From positions 531,356 to 595,355 of the forward strand of contig NZ_VTEV01000003.1 of the NCBI RefSeq assembly GCF_008180725.1: a stretch of DNA of 64,000 nucleotides. The letters are read 5' to 3'. Within the stretch, counting starts at the first letter, position 1. The number at the start of each line of letters is the position of its first letter. The notes under the pieces were generated by a model. It saw only the letters and a program-made list of their open reading frames with translations. It was not told the origin of the DNA and made no database searches. The stretch is from Sutcliffiella horikoshii (GTDB lineage: Bacteria > Bacillota > Bacilli > Bacillales > Bacillaceae_I). Positions 24,693-33,478 of this stretch are shown one piece after another. A program made the translations under genes and the position numbers.

Positions 24693-25697
24693 TTAGTAGT
24701 ATTCATAGATATATGGTGATTCTGGTTGTTCGACTTTTTCAAGGGTTTCTACTTCGACGTATGGAAGGGTCCAGTTATTGTATTGAGTGGTTGTCAGGGT
24801 TCCGCTCACTTTCACCCAGTCATCGTTTTGAAGGTCCCCTGCTCCGCTTATAGTAGACAACGTCCCATAAACACTGGCATCTGCTACGCAACAAGACAAT
24901 CCAAAACGCGCGACAACAAACTGGTTCTCCGTAAAGTCGGCTTCGCGATATACAAACCCAACCATTTCAATTTTCTTTCCGACAAATTCATCAATGCTCA
25001 TGTCTATGATATTCATCATTGGAATGTATCTCTCATCATCCACGACAATGGTGTCCATCTCAAGCATCTCAGCTTTCAATTCTTCATAATATCCTTCCGG
25101 CGGTTCTTGCAATTCAAACCCTTCTGGATGCTCTAAAGGTGCGTCCGCCAGTTGTTCATCAATGGTCGGTGCACCGCTTTCTTGATCCTCCATATACCCT
25201 TCAGGATCATCCAAGTAAGCTTCCGCCCTTGATGTGTCAGACTCTCCGCTTCCATCATTTGAAGCAGTACCACCTGCTGGACCATCAAATGCCCCAGCTT
25301 GCTCACGCTGTTCCACAATCATCTTTGAATTTGTAAAACCTCGTTTATCAATAATGGAACTGTCCAAAATATTTTCCGGGAACATGAATCCTGTCACAAC
25401 AGGCAACACAAACATGGAATAAATCAAAATTGATTGAATGGGAGTGGATGACTCCCCGTGGTCAAATCCACAATTACACACCAGTTCTTCTTTATCTTTA
25501 GAGCCGCTGCGCCAAATCTGCACAATACCAAGAATAAACAAAGTTCCTGCTGCAAAATACATGAACGGCATCATCCGTGGTGCAATGAAATTCGTTATAT
25601 TCCCAGTGGCCAGAAGCTTAAAAAACAAGAGAGTAAATCCCAGCAGTATGATTCCACGCAAATAAATATGAAACCCATAATCACGATTGCTTTCCAT
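24693..25697 (-). CDS. ycgQ: TIGR03943 family permease subunit YcgQ
   Basis: A 334-residue protein with N-terminal membrane helices, a variable Gly/Ser/Asp/Glu-rich linker, and a conserved C-terminal soluble domain (VGKKIEMVGFVYREADFTENQFVVARFGLSCCVADASVYG) typical of TIGR03943. It pairs with the permease YcgR, 18 nt upstream in the same operon. Paralogues of this pair commonly associate with COG0523 GTPases and metal genes, and two such GTPases lie within 8 kb. The transported substrate is unknown. AGGAGAGAGGATGATAATAG precedes the ATG at 25697. Confidence 0.9.
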   Translation of the reverse strand: MESNRDYGFHIYLRGIILLGFTLLFFKLLATGNITNFIAPRMMPFMYFAAGTLFILGIVQIWRSGSKDKEELVCNCGFDHGESSTPIQSILIYSMFVLPVVTGFMFPENILDSSIIDKRGFTNSKMIVEQREQAGAFDGPAGGTASNDGSGESDTSRAEAYLDDPEGYMEDQESGAPTIDEQLADAPLEHPEGFELQEPPEGYYEELKAEMLEMDTIVVDDERYIPMMNIIDMSIDEFVGKKIEMVGFVYREADFTENQFVVARFGLSCCVADASVYGTLSTISGAGDLQNDDWVKVSGTLTTTQYNNWTLPYVEVETLEKVEQPESPYIYEYY

Positions 25698-25715
25698 CTA
25701 TTATCATCCTCTCTC

Positions 25716-26720
25716 CTACAGCACAAGCTGCTGGAAAATAAGTATCGCGGCGAACACGACAATGGTTACAACTGCCATAAAAACAAGTACAAACTTTGTA
25801 CGGAAATAGGCAAAAAGCATAAATGTATTTTTCAAGTCTAGCATTGGTCCATATACCATGAACGCTAATAAAGATCCCACTGTAAAAGTTGAACCAAATG
25901 ATGCGGCGACGAAGGCATCCGCTTCTGAACAAAGCGAGAGCACAAATGCAAAAGCCATCATGACAGCTGGAGACAATACTTCATTCTGTCCTAGCGCCAT
26001 TAATACATTACGATCAAGGAAAGTCTGGAATAAGCTCGCGATGAACGCACCGGCTATCAAGTATTTCCCCATATCAAAAAACTCATCACTAGCGTGGTAG
26101 AAGGTCGCTTTCCATTTATTCTGCTGTAGAGCCGGCTCCTCCATTTCTTGTCTGCCTACCAGCTCACTTTTCGACCAACGAAGCTGGTTTTTATTATCAA
26201 AAAGCAACAACATCAAAAAGCCGATAACCATACATAAAATAAAGGCAAGTCCGAATCTACCGTATAAAATAGTGGGGTCCCCGTTGAAGGCAAAGTATGT
26301 AGAAGCAACAACTACCGGGTTAAGAATAGGTGCACCTACAAGCAACACTACCCCAACATGAAGCGGCATCCCTTTTTTAATTAATCTGCGAACAACTGGA
26401 ATAATGGCACATTCACAGATTGGTAGAATAACCCCAAGTAACGCTGCCGGAATAATGGCACCTATGGGACTCTTAGGTAAGTATTTTTTTATTTTTTCCT
26501 CTGACACGAATGTTTGGATCAATGCAGAGGCGAAAACACCAAGTAAAATAAACGGTATAGCTTCAATGACAATACTTAGGAAGATCGTATTTACATTCAG
26601 CCATGAGCTTGGAATATCAAGAGAGATTTCCTTGAAGTCTATAAAAAAGAATAGGTATAGGAACACTCCAATTAAAGCAAGCCCGATCAAATCCTTCAAA
26701 AGACTACTGCTTTTCCTCAT
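25716..26720 (-). CDS. ycgR: Permease YcgR (DUF318 / ArsP-like)
   Basis: A 334-residue integral membrane protein of the PF03773 permease family, with about eight helices in two halves. Diagnostic motifs: GVILPICECAIIPVVRRLIKKGMP with the conserved CEC, GAPILNPVV, and the second-half FVLSLCSEADAFVAASF. The family includes ArsP-type exporters; ligands for YcgR are unproven. It is the promoter-proximal gene of ycgR-ycgQ. The intergenic region to the divergent flavoprotein is 225 bp; the Zur box there is about 180 bp from this start, so joint control is possible but not shown. Confidence 0.9.
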   Translation of the reverse strand: MRKSSSLLKDLIGLALIGVFLYLFFFIDFKEISLDIPSSWLNVNTIFLSIVIEAIPFILLGVFASALIQTFVSEEKIKKYLPKSPIGAIIPAALLGVILPICECAIIPVVRRLIKKGMPLHVGVVLLVGAPILNPVVVASTYFAFNGDPTILYGRFGLAFILCMVIGFLMLLLFDNKNQLRWSKSELVGRQEMEEPALQQNKWKATFYHASDEFFDMGKYLIAGAFIASLFQTFLDRNVLMALGQNEVLSPAVMMAFAFVLSLCSEADAFVAASFGSTFTVGSLLAFMVYGPMLDLKNTFMLFAYFRTKFVLVFMAVVTIVVFAAILIFQQLVL

Positions 26721-26902
26721 TCTTCTACTCCTATCATATTTTCTATTTTGTATTATAACATATCAAACTTTTAAAACTTTATCTTTGTTACTAGCAATAT
26801 ATGTCTAATCTATTAACAGTATGATAGAAAAGTATGGAAAACTAGTTCGCGTTTTTGCTTCTTGATTCCTTTTGCATATTCCTATACTATATGAAATATC
26901 TA

Positions 26903-26923
26903 TAATCGTAATGATTACTATTT
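26903..26923 (+). promoter_or_regulatory. Zur box upstream of the flavoprotein gene
   Basis: Contains AATCGTAATGATTAC, matching the B. subtilis Zur consensus (AAATCGTAAT-N-ATTACGATTT) at all but two positions. It overlaps a TATAAT-like hexamer (26901-26906) and lies 22 nt before the ATG. Confidence 0.85.
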
Positions 26924-26945
26924 GCAAGGAAGAGGAGTGTTTACT

Positions 26946-28118
26946 ATGCTTCAATGGATTATCATCGGGGGTGGCATTCAAGGTTTAACCGTTGCCACTT
27001 TTTTACTAAAAAAGAATAAAACCACTATTAATAAATTGAGAATCATTGATCCAAATCCAAAGCCTTTGGAAAATTGGAAAAGGTGTACATCTACCATTTC
27101 CATGCCGTACTTAAGATCGCCCTCTGTTCATCATTTGGATAAAGAACCATTTAGCTTGCAAGCTTTTTCTAAAAAAGAACATAAATATCAACCTAACACA
27201 GACTTTTATGGTAGGTATAAAAGGCCATCCTTACAAATGTTCAATGATCATTGTGATCACCTAATAAATGATTTAGATATCCAACAAGCTTATGTCCCAT
27301 CAAAGGTCCGTCATGTAGAGAAGGGCGATGGGTATTGGAAGGTATATCTTGAAAATGGAGAAGTGTTAAGAACGGAAAAAGTCGTCATTGCCATTGGAAT
27401 CAGTGATCAGTTGCATCTCCCTGAATGGGCTAGCAACCTAAAAAAGGAACGTACAAATTCTTTATTTCATGTTTTTGACAAAGAGCTTCCTCCTTTTGAA
27501 GAAATGGATGGACCGTTTGTAGTGGTCGGTGGTGGAATAACAGCCACACATTTAGCAATCAAACTGGCAAACATGTTTCCAGGTAAAGTGACGATGCTAA
27601 AAAGGCATCCTTTTAGAGTCCATGACTTTGACAGTAATCCAGAATGGCTGGGTCCTAAAATGCGACAGCCATTTGTCAAAATGAAAGATTATGAAAATAG
27701 GCGCAAAGCAATAAAATCTGCAAGGCATAAAGGCTCCATTCCTTCTGAATTAAGAAACAAAATTAATCATCTCGTTCGAACAAAAAAATTAACCATTAAG
27801 AATGGAGTTGTAAATAATTTCCTGATTCAGCGCAATGGTGTACAGCTGCTGCTTGAAAATGGAGAAACAATTACAGGCAGCTCGATTATTATGGCAACAG
27901 GCTTTGAACAAGGTCTTCCAGGCAGAGAATGGCTGGAGCCTGTCATAAAACAAGAAAACCTTCCATGTGCAAAGTGCGGCTATCCCATTGTTAACCACAT
28001 GTTGGAATGGGCACCTAATCTCTATGTAAGCGGCGCCCTGGCGGAACTTGAAGTTGGCCCCATAGCACGCAATATTTCTGGTGCCAGAGTAGCAGCAAAC
28101 ATCATATCTTCCATTTAA
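26946..28118 (+). CDS. Zur-controlled FAD/NAD(P)-binding oxidoreductase
   Basis: A 390-residue flavoprotein with an N-terminal Rossmann FAD motif (WIIIGGGIQGLTVATFL), a second dinucleotide fold (FVVVGGGITATHLAIKLA) and the FAD-closing ATGFEQGLPG. The architecture resembles lysine/ornithine N-monooxygenase-like or thioredoxin-reductase-like enzymes. A CAKCG pair lies near the C-terminus (residues about 342-346) but not in a CXXC redox context typical of thioredoxin reductase. The ATG at 26946 follows GAAGAGGAGTG; a TTG at 26922 is inside the Zur box. The Zur box implies expression under zinc starvation. Reaction unknown. Confidence 0.88.
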   Translation: MLQWIIIGGGIQGLTVATFLLKKNKTTINKLRIIDPNPKPLENWKRCTSTISMPYLRSPSVHHLDKEPFSLQAFSKKEHKYQPNTDFYGRYKRPSLQMFNDHCDHLINDLDIQQAYVPSKVRHVEKGDGYWKVYLENGEVLRTEKVVIAIGISDQLHLPEWASNLKKERTNSLFHVFDKELPPFEEMDGPFVVVGGGITATHLAIKLANMFPGKVTMLKRHPFRVHDFDSNPEWLGPKMRQPFVKMKDYENRRKAIKSARHKGSIPSELRNKINHLVRTKKLTIKNGVVNNFLIQRNGVQLLLENGETITGSSIIMATGFEQGLPGREWLEPVIKQENLPCAKCGYPIVNHMLEWAPNLYVSGALAELEVGPIARNISGARVAANIISSI

Positions 28119-28120
28119 AA

Positions 28121-28147
28121 AAGGATGACCCAGATTGAGTCATCCTT
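28121..28147. terminator. Bidirectional terminator between the flavoprotein gene and luxS
   Basis: AAGGATGAC / GTCATCCTT, loop 9 nt, between convergent genes with flanking A/T runs. Confidence 0.9.
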
Positions 28148-28152
28148 CCCTT

Positions 28153-28626
28153 TTAACCAAATACTTTTTTCAAATCTTCTTTATCCTGCTCTAACCAGAA
28201 CTTCATCAAACGCTTCGCACCTTCAAGGTCATGAAGCTTTGCTTGACCGCACTGTTTTTCGTTTGCAGCCGGAATTTCTTCAATTTTAACTGCATCCTTT
28301 AACGTGTCTTCCATCAAATCAACAATTTCATCTACTGTCGGTTCGCCGCTTACCACTAGATAGTAGCCAGTTTGGCAACCCATTGGAGAAATGTCGATAA
28401 TATCAAAATGGCTGTACTTTTCCGCATGTGTACGGATGTTAAATGCCAATAAATGCTCCAAAGTGTGAATAGCGTCTGGCTTCATCGCTTGTTTGTTTGG
28501 TTGGCAAAAACGAATATCATATTTATTAACAACACCGTCTGTCCCTACTTTGTGTACTCCACAATGACGAACATAAGGAGCTTTTACCGCATTATGATCT
28601 AGTTCAAAACTTTCTACTGAAGGCAT
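28153..28626 (-). CDS. luxS: S-ribosylhomocysteine lyase (autoinducer-2 synthase)
   Basis: A 157-residue metalloenzyme cleaving S-ribosylhomocysteine to homocysteine and DPD, the AI-2 precursor, in the activated methyl cycle. Metal ligands are visible: HXXEH in HTLEHLLAF and the Cys of [12 protein letters not shown]. Length and N-terminus ([20 protein letters not shown]) match the Bacillus enzyme. AGGGAGAGTGCTATT precedes the ATG. LuxS can hold Fe, Co or Zn, but no Zur box precedes it. Confidence 0.97.
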   Translation of the reverse strand: MPSVESFELDHNAVKAPYVRHCGVHKVGTDGVVNKYDIRFCQPNKQAMKPDAIHTLEHLLAFNIRTHAEKYSHFDIIDISPMGCQTGYYLVVSGEPTVDEIVDLMEDTLKDAVKIEEIPAANEKQCGQAKLHDLEGAKRLMKFWLEQDKEDLKKVFG

Positions 28627-28766
28627 AATAGCACTCTCCCTTTATTTAAAAGTTATTTACAGTATAACACAAATTCAATTCCAATTAAATTCATCTGATT
28701 TATACGAATTTAATAAATTTTTGGTTTCCCTAATTTTCGATTATAATTTACTTGAGGTGACAGTAA

Positions 28767-28994
28767 ATGAAGCATGTCTTTTTATACATCATTCGTTTTT
28801 ATCGAAAATTCATTTCCCCATTAACGCCGCCAACTTGTCGATTTTATCCAACATGCTCTCAATATGGAATGGAAGCAATTGGACGTTTTGGAGCAATTAA
28901 AGGCGGTTGGCTGACAATAAAGAGAATTCTAAAGTGCCACCCTTTTCATCCTGGGGGCATTGATCATGTTCCGGAGAAGAAAGACAAATGTTAA
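28767..28994 (+). CDS. yidD: Membrane protein insertion efficiency factor YidD
   Basis: A 75-residue YidD/YtjA protein (PF01809): an amphipathic N-terminal helix ([13 protein letters not shown]) then the invariant [15 protein letters not shown] and CHPFHPGG. The family helps insert membrane proteins with YidC. Gene ttgAGGTGACAGTAA-ATG. Its 3' end overlaps the convergent carbonic anhydrase by 4 nt with no terminator between. Context matches B. subtilis ytjA. Confidence 0.95.
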   Translation: MKHVFLYIIRFYRKFISPLTPPTCRFYPTCSQYGMEAIGRFGAIKGGWLTIKRILKCHPFHPGGIDHVPEKKDKC

Positions 28995-29557
28995 TTTTTT
29001 TCATATCCATTAACAACAAGATCGAGCTTGCCTGTGTGCGGGTCAATAACTAGTCCATGCACAGGTACACCCTCTGCCATAAGTGGATGGTTTGCAATCA
29101 TATCCACACTTTCACGGACGCTTTCCTCCACGCTGTCAAACCCTTTTAAGAAACCTGCTACATCAATACCTGCATATTTCAAATCATCAATCGTTTCTTT
29201 TGTTACTCCCCTTGCTTCCATCTTTTCACGCATGCCCTCGGGATTGATTTTTCCCATTCCGCAATCGTGATGTCCTACAACTAATACTTCATCCGCTTGT
29301 AGTTCAAACACGGCAACCAAGATACTTCTCATAATACTTCCAAACGGATGCGATACAATAGCTCCGGCATTTTTAACAATCTTCATATCACCATGCTTTA
29401 GATTCATCGCTTTTGGTAACAGGTCCATCAACCTTGTGTCCATGCATGATAATACTACTAATTTTTTGTCAGGAAATTTAGTGGTCTGGTATTGAATGTA
29501 TTCCTCTTTTTCAACAAATCCAGTATTATGTTCTAAAATTTCATCCAGTAACTTCAT
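28991..29557 (-). CDS. ytiB: Beta-class carbonic anhydrase
   Basis: A 188-residue beta-CA interconverting CO2 and bicarbonate. Zinc ligands and dyad: [10 protein letters not shown] (Cys and Asp/Arg) and [10 protein letters not shown] (His and Cys). B. subtilis YtiB occupies the same position beside luxS and ytjA. AGAAAGAGGGTAAAAAGA precedes the ATG. As a zinc enzyme it sits inside a zinc-regulated neighbourhood, but the nearest Zur box (29680) belongs to the divergent GTPase gene; it is 123 nt upstream of this start. Confidence 0.94.
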   Translation of the reverse strand: MKLLDEILEHNTGFVEKEEYIQYQTTKFPDKKLVVLSCMDTRLMDLLPKAMNLKHGDMKIVKNAGAIVSHPFGSIMRSILVAVFELQADEVLVVGHHDCGMGKINPEGMREKMEARGVTKETIDDLKYAGIDVAGFLKGFDSVEESVRESVDMIANHPLMAEGVPVHGLVIDPHTGKLDLVVNGYEKN

Positions 29558-29679
29558 TCTTTTTACCCTCTTTCTGAATAATAGTTTAGATTCCCTTCTT
29601 TCAATATGACAAACTCAAAACAAAATGACAATAAAAATAGCTTGTTTTCTTTTTATGTTTTTAGTAATATTTTATAAGT

Positions 29680-29700
29680 AAATCGTAAAGGTTACGTTTT
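29680..29700 (+). promoter_or_regulatory. Zur box upstream of the YciC-type GTPase
   Basis: AAATCGTAAAGGTTACGTTTT matches the Zur consensus except at about three positions around the centre and right arm; 25 nt before the chosen start codon. Confidence 0.8.
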
Positions 29701-29725
29701 AAACAAGAAAGGAAGTATGTATTTT

Positions 29726-30910
29726 ATGAAAAGGAAAATACCTGTAACAGTGCTAAGCGGTTATCTTGGTGCAGGAAAAACAACCCTGTTAAATCACATT
29801 TTATCCAATAGAGAAGGTTTGAAAATTGCAGTAATCGTTAACGATATGAGTGAAGTAAACGTTGATGCTGCACTTATCCAACAAGGCGGTTTCTCCAGAA
29901 CCGAAGAAAAATTGGTGGAAATGCAAAACGGCTGCATCTGCTGTACATTGCGAGAAGACCTCATGAAGGAAGTGGAGCGCCTAGTTGATGAAGGGAACAT
30001 TGACTATATTGTGATCGAGTCCTCCGGCATAAGTGAACCAATCCCTGTTGCCCAGACTTTTACTTACTTAGATGAGGAGTTCGATATTGATCTCACAGAA
30101 AAGTGCCGCCTGGACGCGATGATTACCGTAGTGGATGGTTTCCGCTTTTATGATGACTATCAATCTGGCGAAAGCTTACTAGATCGCAAACAGGGAACAG
30201 ATGAATCGGATATACGCGAAATATCTGATTTATTGATAGACCAAATTGAATTTGCCGATATTCTGTTATTAAATAAAACTGATTTACTAGAAACACAATA
30301 TGTAGTGGAATTAGAGGCACTATTGAAGAAATTGAATCCGGAGGCAAGAATAATTCAAACGGTGAATAGCCAAGTAGAATTGGAAGAGATTCTGAACACA
30401 GGGTTATTCGACTTTGAAAAAGCGAGCCAGGCTGCTGGTTGGATTAAGGAATTAAACGAAGAGCACATTCCTGAAACGGAAGAATACGGAATCACTTCCT
30501 TCGTGTACCGCCGTAGAAAACCCTTCCATCCAGTGCGTTTCAAGAACTGGCTAGATAACTGGCCGGAAGAAATCGTTCGTGCAAAAGGTTTCTTCTGGCT
30601 TGCTTCTAGGAATGATATGGCTGGACTAATTTCTCAAGCAGGTGCCTCCATCATGATTCAGGGTGCTGGAGAATGGGTTGCAAGTTACAGTGAAGAGGAA
30701 AAACAGTTAACATTACAAGAAGAACCTGAATTACTAGAAAGATGGGACGAAACATATGGAGACAGAATGACAGAACTAGTCTTCATTGGCATTGAAATGG
30801 AACAAAAGCAAATCGAACGTTCACTGGACACCTGTCTTCTTACAGAAAAAGAAATGAATGAGGACTGGTCCAAGCTTGCAGATCCTGTACCTGCTTTTAT
30901 CGTAGAGTAA
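29726..30910 (+). CDS. yciC: COG0523 (CobW/YciC) GTPase, zinc metallochaperone
   Basis: A 394-residue G3E GTPase: Walker [10 protein letters not shown], metal motif NGCICC (CXCC), Walker B region [14 protein letters not shown] guanine motif, and a long C-terminal CobW_C domain. Length and sequence style fit B. subtilis YciC (ZagA), which supplies Zn to the folate enzyme FolEB under zinc limitation. The first ATG (29717) sits 2 nt from the ribosome-binding site AAGGAAG; the second ATG at 29726 has better spacing and is chosen. A Zur box directly precedes it. The symbol is used by analogy. Confidence 0.9.
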   Translation: MKRKIPVTVLSGYLGAGKTTLLNHILSNREGLKIAVIVNDMSEVNVDAALIQQGGFSRTEEKLVEMQNGCICCTLREDLMKEVERLVDEGNIDYIVIESSGISEPIPVAQTFTYLDEEFDIDLTEKCRLDAMITVVDGFRFYDDYQSGESLLDRKQGTDESDIREISDLLIDQIEFADILLLNKTDLLETQYVVELEALLKKLNPEARIIQTVNSQVELEEILNTGLFDFEKASQAAGWIKELNEEHIPETEEYGITSFVYRRRKPFHPVRFKNWLDNWPEEIVRAKGFFWLASRNDMAGLISQAGASIMIQGAGEWVASYSEEEKQLTLQEEPELLERWDETYGDRMTELVFIGIEMEQKQIERSLDTCLLTEKEMNEDWSKLADPVPAFIVE

Positions 30911-30947
30911 TTGTAAAAATTTTATAACATTTGACTTTTTAGTTCTC

Positions 30948-30968
30948 AAATCGTAATAGTTACGATAT
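30948..30968 (+). promoter_or_regulatory. Zur box upstream of the zinc-binding lipoprotein
   Basis: Contains AAATCGTAATAGTTACGAT, two mismatches to the 21-bp consensus. It overlaps TATAAT (30966-30971), 32 nt before the znuA-like start. Confidence 0.9.
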
Positions 30969-31002
30969 AATGTGTTGGGATACAAAACGAGAGGAGAAAA
31001 CA

Positions 31003-32214
31003 ATGAAAACTAAATCTATTTTTATCGCAATGATGTTAGTAGTTTTTACATTCCTTGTGGGATGTAATTCAGATAATCAGGCTTCTGACGGTAGTGAAAA
31101 ATTGACTGTCTATACGACCATCTTCCCTTTAGAGGACTTTACAAAGAAAATTGGTGGCAATCATGTCGAAGTGAAGTCTGTCTTTCCACCTGGTTCAGAT
31201 GCACACACGTTTGAGCCATCTACAAAAACAATGAGCGAAATGGCTTCTGCTGATGTTTTTATTTATACAGGTGTTGGAGTAGAAGGTTTTGCTGATAAAG
31301 CAAAAGATGTGTTGGAAAATGAGGATGTTCCTGTTGTAGCAGCTGGTAATGGAATTGAACTACGTGGTGAAGAAGAGCACGGTCACGAGCATGAGGACGA
31401 AGCTCATGAAGAAGAGCACGATCACGAGCATGAAGACGAAGCTCATGAAGAAGAGCACAATCACGAGCATGAGGACGAAGCTCATGAAGAAGAGCACAAT
31501 CACGAGCATGAGGACGAAGCTCATGAAGAAGAGCACAATCACGAGCATGAGGACGAAGCTCATGAAGAAGAGCACAATCACGAGCATGAGGACGAAGCTC
31601 ATGAAGAAGAGCACAATCACGAGCATGAGGACAAAGCTCATGAAGAAGAGCACAATCACGAGAATGAAGGACATGAAGGGCACGATCACTCAAATGGCGA
31701 TCCGCACGTTTGGTTAGATCCTACACTTTCTATTACACTTGCTGAAAACATTAAAAACGCACTGGTGGAACTAAAACCAGAAGCCAAAGAAGATTTCGAA
31801 GCTAATTTTGAATCCTTGAAAACTGACCTTGAAAAATTAGATTCAGAATTCAAAGAAGCATTGGATAGCGCGAAAACAAACAAAATCTTAGTTAACCACT
31901 CAGCATACGGTTACTGGGAGAATCGTTATGGCTTGGAACAAATCAGCGTTAATGGTTTATCTCCAACCCAAGAGCCATCACAGAAACAATTAACAGAAGT
32001 TATCCATACTGCAAAAGAAAATGACATCAAGTACGTTATTTTCGATCAAAACATCAGCGGGAAAATTGCCGAAGTGGTAAAAAATGAAATTAAAGCAGAA
32101 GCGCTGGTCCTTCATAACTTAGAGGCAATTACTGAAGAAGATGCAGAAAATGATGAAGACTATTTCAGCTTAATGCGTAAGAACTTAGAGACTTTGAAAA
32201 AAGCGTTGAATTAA
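31003..32214 (+). CDS. znuA: Zinc ABC transporter substrate-binding lipoprotein (ZnuA/AdcA type) with His-rich repeat
   Basis: A 403-residue cluster A-I metal-binding protein. The signal peptide ends in a lipobox LVGC (Cys about residue 20); family segments include YTTIFPLEDFTKKIGG, DAHTFEPSTKTM, DPHVWLDPT, VNHSAYGYWENRYGLEQ and FDQNISGK. Between the first two metal ligands lies an expanded loop of seven 13-residue His/Glu/Asp repeats (about 128-218), probably a Zn-collecting loop. A Zur box precedes the gene. No permease or ATPase gene of a zinc importer is adjacent, so its partners must be elsewhere or shared. GAGAGGAGAAAACA precedes the ATG at 31003. Confidence 0.92.
   Translation: MKTKSIFIAMMLVVFTFLVGCNSDNQASDGSEKLTVYTTIFPLEDFTKKIGGNHVEVKSVFPPGSDAHTFEPSTKTMSEMASADVFIYTGVGVEGFADKAKDVLENEDVPVVAAGNGIELRGEEEHGHEHEDEAHEEEHDHEHEDEAHEEEHNHEHEDEAHEEEHNHEHEDEAHEEEHNHEHEDEAHEEEHNHEHEDEAHEEEHNHEHEDKAHEEEHNHENEGHEGHDHSNGDPHVWLDPTLSITLAENIKNALVELKPEAKEDFEANFESLKTDLEKLDSEFKEALDSAKTNKILVNHSAYGYWENRYGLEQISVNGLSPTQEPSQKQLTEVIHTAKENDIKYVIFDQNISGKIAEVVKNEIKAEALVLHNLEAITEEDAENDEDYFSLMRKNLETLKKALN
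31384..31656 (+). repeat. 39-bp coding tandem repeat (7 units) in the zinc-binding lipoprotein
   Basis: Unit encodes HEHEDEAHEEEHN; seven units of exactly 39 bp, then a decayed partial unit (HENEGHEGHDH). Near-perfect DNA identity between units indicates recent expansion and likely copy-number variation; the frame is kept because 39 is a multiple of 3. Confidence 0.95.
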
Positions 32215-32218
32215 CTTA

Positions 32219-32257
32219 AAAAAGAAAGAGGCAGCCGAATGGCCTGCCTCTTTCTTT
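32219..32257. terminator. Bidirectional terminator between znuA and the second COG0523 gene
   Basis: AAAGAAAGAGGCAG / CTGCCTCTTTCTTT stem with an 8-nt loop between convergent genes. Confidence 0.9.
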
Positions 32258-32267
32258 TTTAGTTCTC

Positions 32268-33236
32268 CTATTCCCCTCTCAATGCTTCACAAAACTTCTC
32301 CACTTTCTTATCATCAATTTCTTTTCCTATTAGTATAATGGAAGGCTCTATGTCGGTTTTCTCGATTCTGTTCATTACCAAAGTAGATGCAGCATACTGA
32401 AACTCGTAAAAGCCTGGCGTTTCATCAAGCCGTACAATTCCTTTGGATCTTACCACGTTTTTAGATAGCTTTTTCAATTGTTTCTCAAGAACCACACGAT
32501 TAATCGGCTCGGAAAACGTCACTTTTACAGCTTCAATGTGATGGTGGTGATGATGGTGGTGGTGACCATCATGATTATGTCCAGCACCTTCTCCATGCTT
32601 ATCTACCTTCACTTCTCTCCATTGCATTCTCTTTTCCAAAAGGATCTCCAATGGAACCTCCCCATAGCTAGTCCTGTAAACAGGAACATGATCATCAAGC
32701 TCATCTGCAAGCTTAGACTCGACTTTAATCAATTCTTTCTCCGAGACGAGATCCATCTTATTCAGCACCAACAAATGAGCAGATGTGACTTGTTCCTTCA
32801 ACAAACCTCTGATCTCTTTAGAGCTATTAAAGAAGCTTTGATACTCAAGATAGTGACTGGCATCCACGAGACTAATCATGGACTGCAGTTCAAAATAATT
32901 CATATAGAGAGGGTTCAATAAAACATCTTTGATTTCAAGTGGATTTGCAACACCTGTTCCTTCAATAATCAAAACATCTACCTTTTCACCTACATACTGA
33001 TCAAGAGTAGATTTTAAATCATCTTGAATGGTACAGCAGATGCATCCATTGAGAAGTTCTACTACACTTTCTCCCTGAAAAAGATGAGATTCCACATTTT
33101 CATCCCCAAGTTCATTCAAGATAATCCCTGGTTTTAGTCCCTGACTCTTAAAGTGGTTTAACATATGTAAAAGCACGGTTGTTTTTCCGCTTCCCAAAAA
33201 CCCGCTGATAACGTAAACTGGTACTTTTTTTGACAT
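32268..33236 (-). CDS. COG0523 (CobW-like) GTPase with histidine-rich linker
   Basis: A 322-residue G3E GTPase: GFLGSGKTT Walker A, NGCICC metal motif, NKMD guanine motif and C-terminal CobW_C domain. Between the domains is a metal-binding stretch with nine consecutive histidines (HNHDG followed by H9). It is shorter than, and clearly distinct from, the YciC-type protein 1.4 kb away. A near-perfect Zur box lies 80 bp upstream. Likely a zinc chaperone or insertase under zinc starvation; the client is unknown. AAGGAGTGCTAATATA precedes the ATG at 33236. Confidence 0.9.
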   Translation of the reverse strand: MSKKVPVYVISGFLGSGKTTVLLHMLNHFKSQGLKPGIILNELGDENVESHLFQGESVVELLNGCICCTIQDDLKSTLDQYVGEKVDVLIIEGTGVANPLEIKDVLLNPLYMNYFELQSMISLVDASHYLEYQSFFNSSKEIRGLLKEQVTSAHLLVLNKMDLVSEKELIKVESKLADELDDHVPVYRTSYGEVPLEILLEKRMQWREVKVDKHGEGAGHNHDGHHHHHHHHHIEAVKVTFSEPINRVVLEKQLKKLSKNVVRSKGIVRLDETPGFYEFQYAASTLVMNRIEKTDIEPSIILIGKEIDDKKVEKFCEALRGE

Positions 33237-33315
33237 TATATTAGCACTCCTTACATTTAACTTATTATCCTAATACCCATTATACAATGGACTCAAAAGC
33301 AAATACACCGACAAT

Positions 33316-33336
33316 AAATCGTAATCATTACGCTTT
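33316..33336 (-). promoter_or_regulatory. Zur box between the COG0523 gene and ythA
   Basis: Core AATCGTAATCATTACG with a single mismatch to the 21-bp Zur consensus, 80 bp from the COG0523 start and 143 bp from the ythA start. Confidence 0.9.
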
Positions 33337-33478
33337 TTATTTTATAGCTAAAACCTTTTTTATTCAAGTTATTTACCCTTTCAGCTAAATCGTACAAATT
33401 CAATTAGTAAAATATGTATAATTGGTGGAAAAATGTGGACTCTAACGTTATATAAAAGCACGAAGGGACGTAGCCAAA

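Noticed and set aside
24693..25318. Frameshift in ycgQ suggested by the low-complexity linker
   Set aside because: The reading frame is continuous and both conserved ends are in frame; the linker is simply variable.
31259..31717. Long antisense and alternate-frame ORFs over the His-rich repeat
   Set aside because: They are low-complexity shadows of the 39-bp coding repeat, which stays open in several frames; no ribosome-binding sites.
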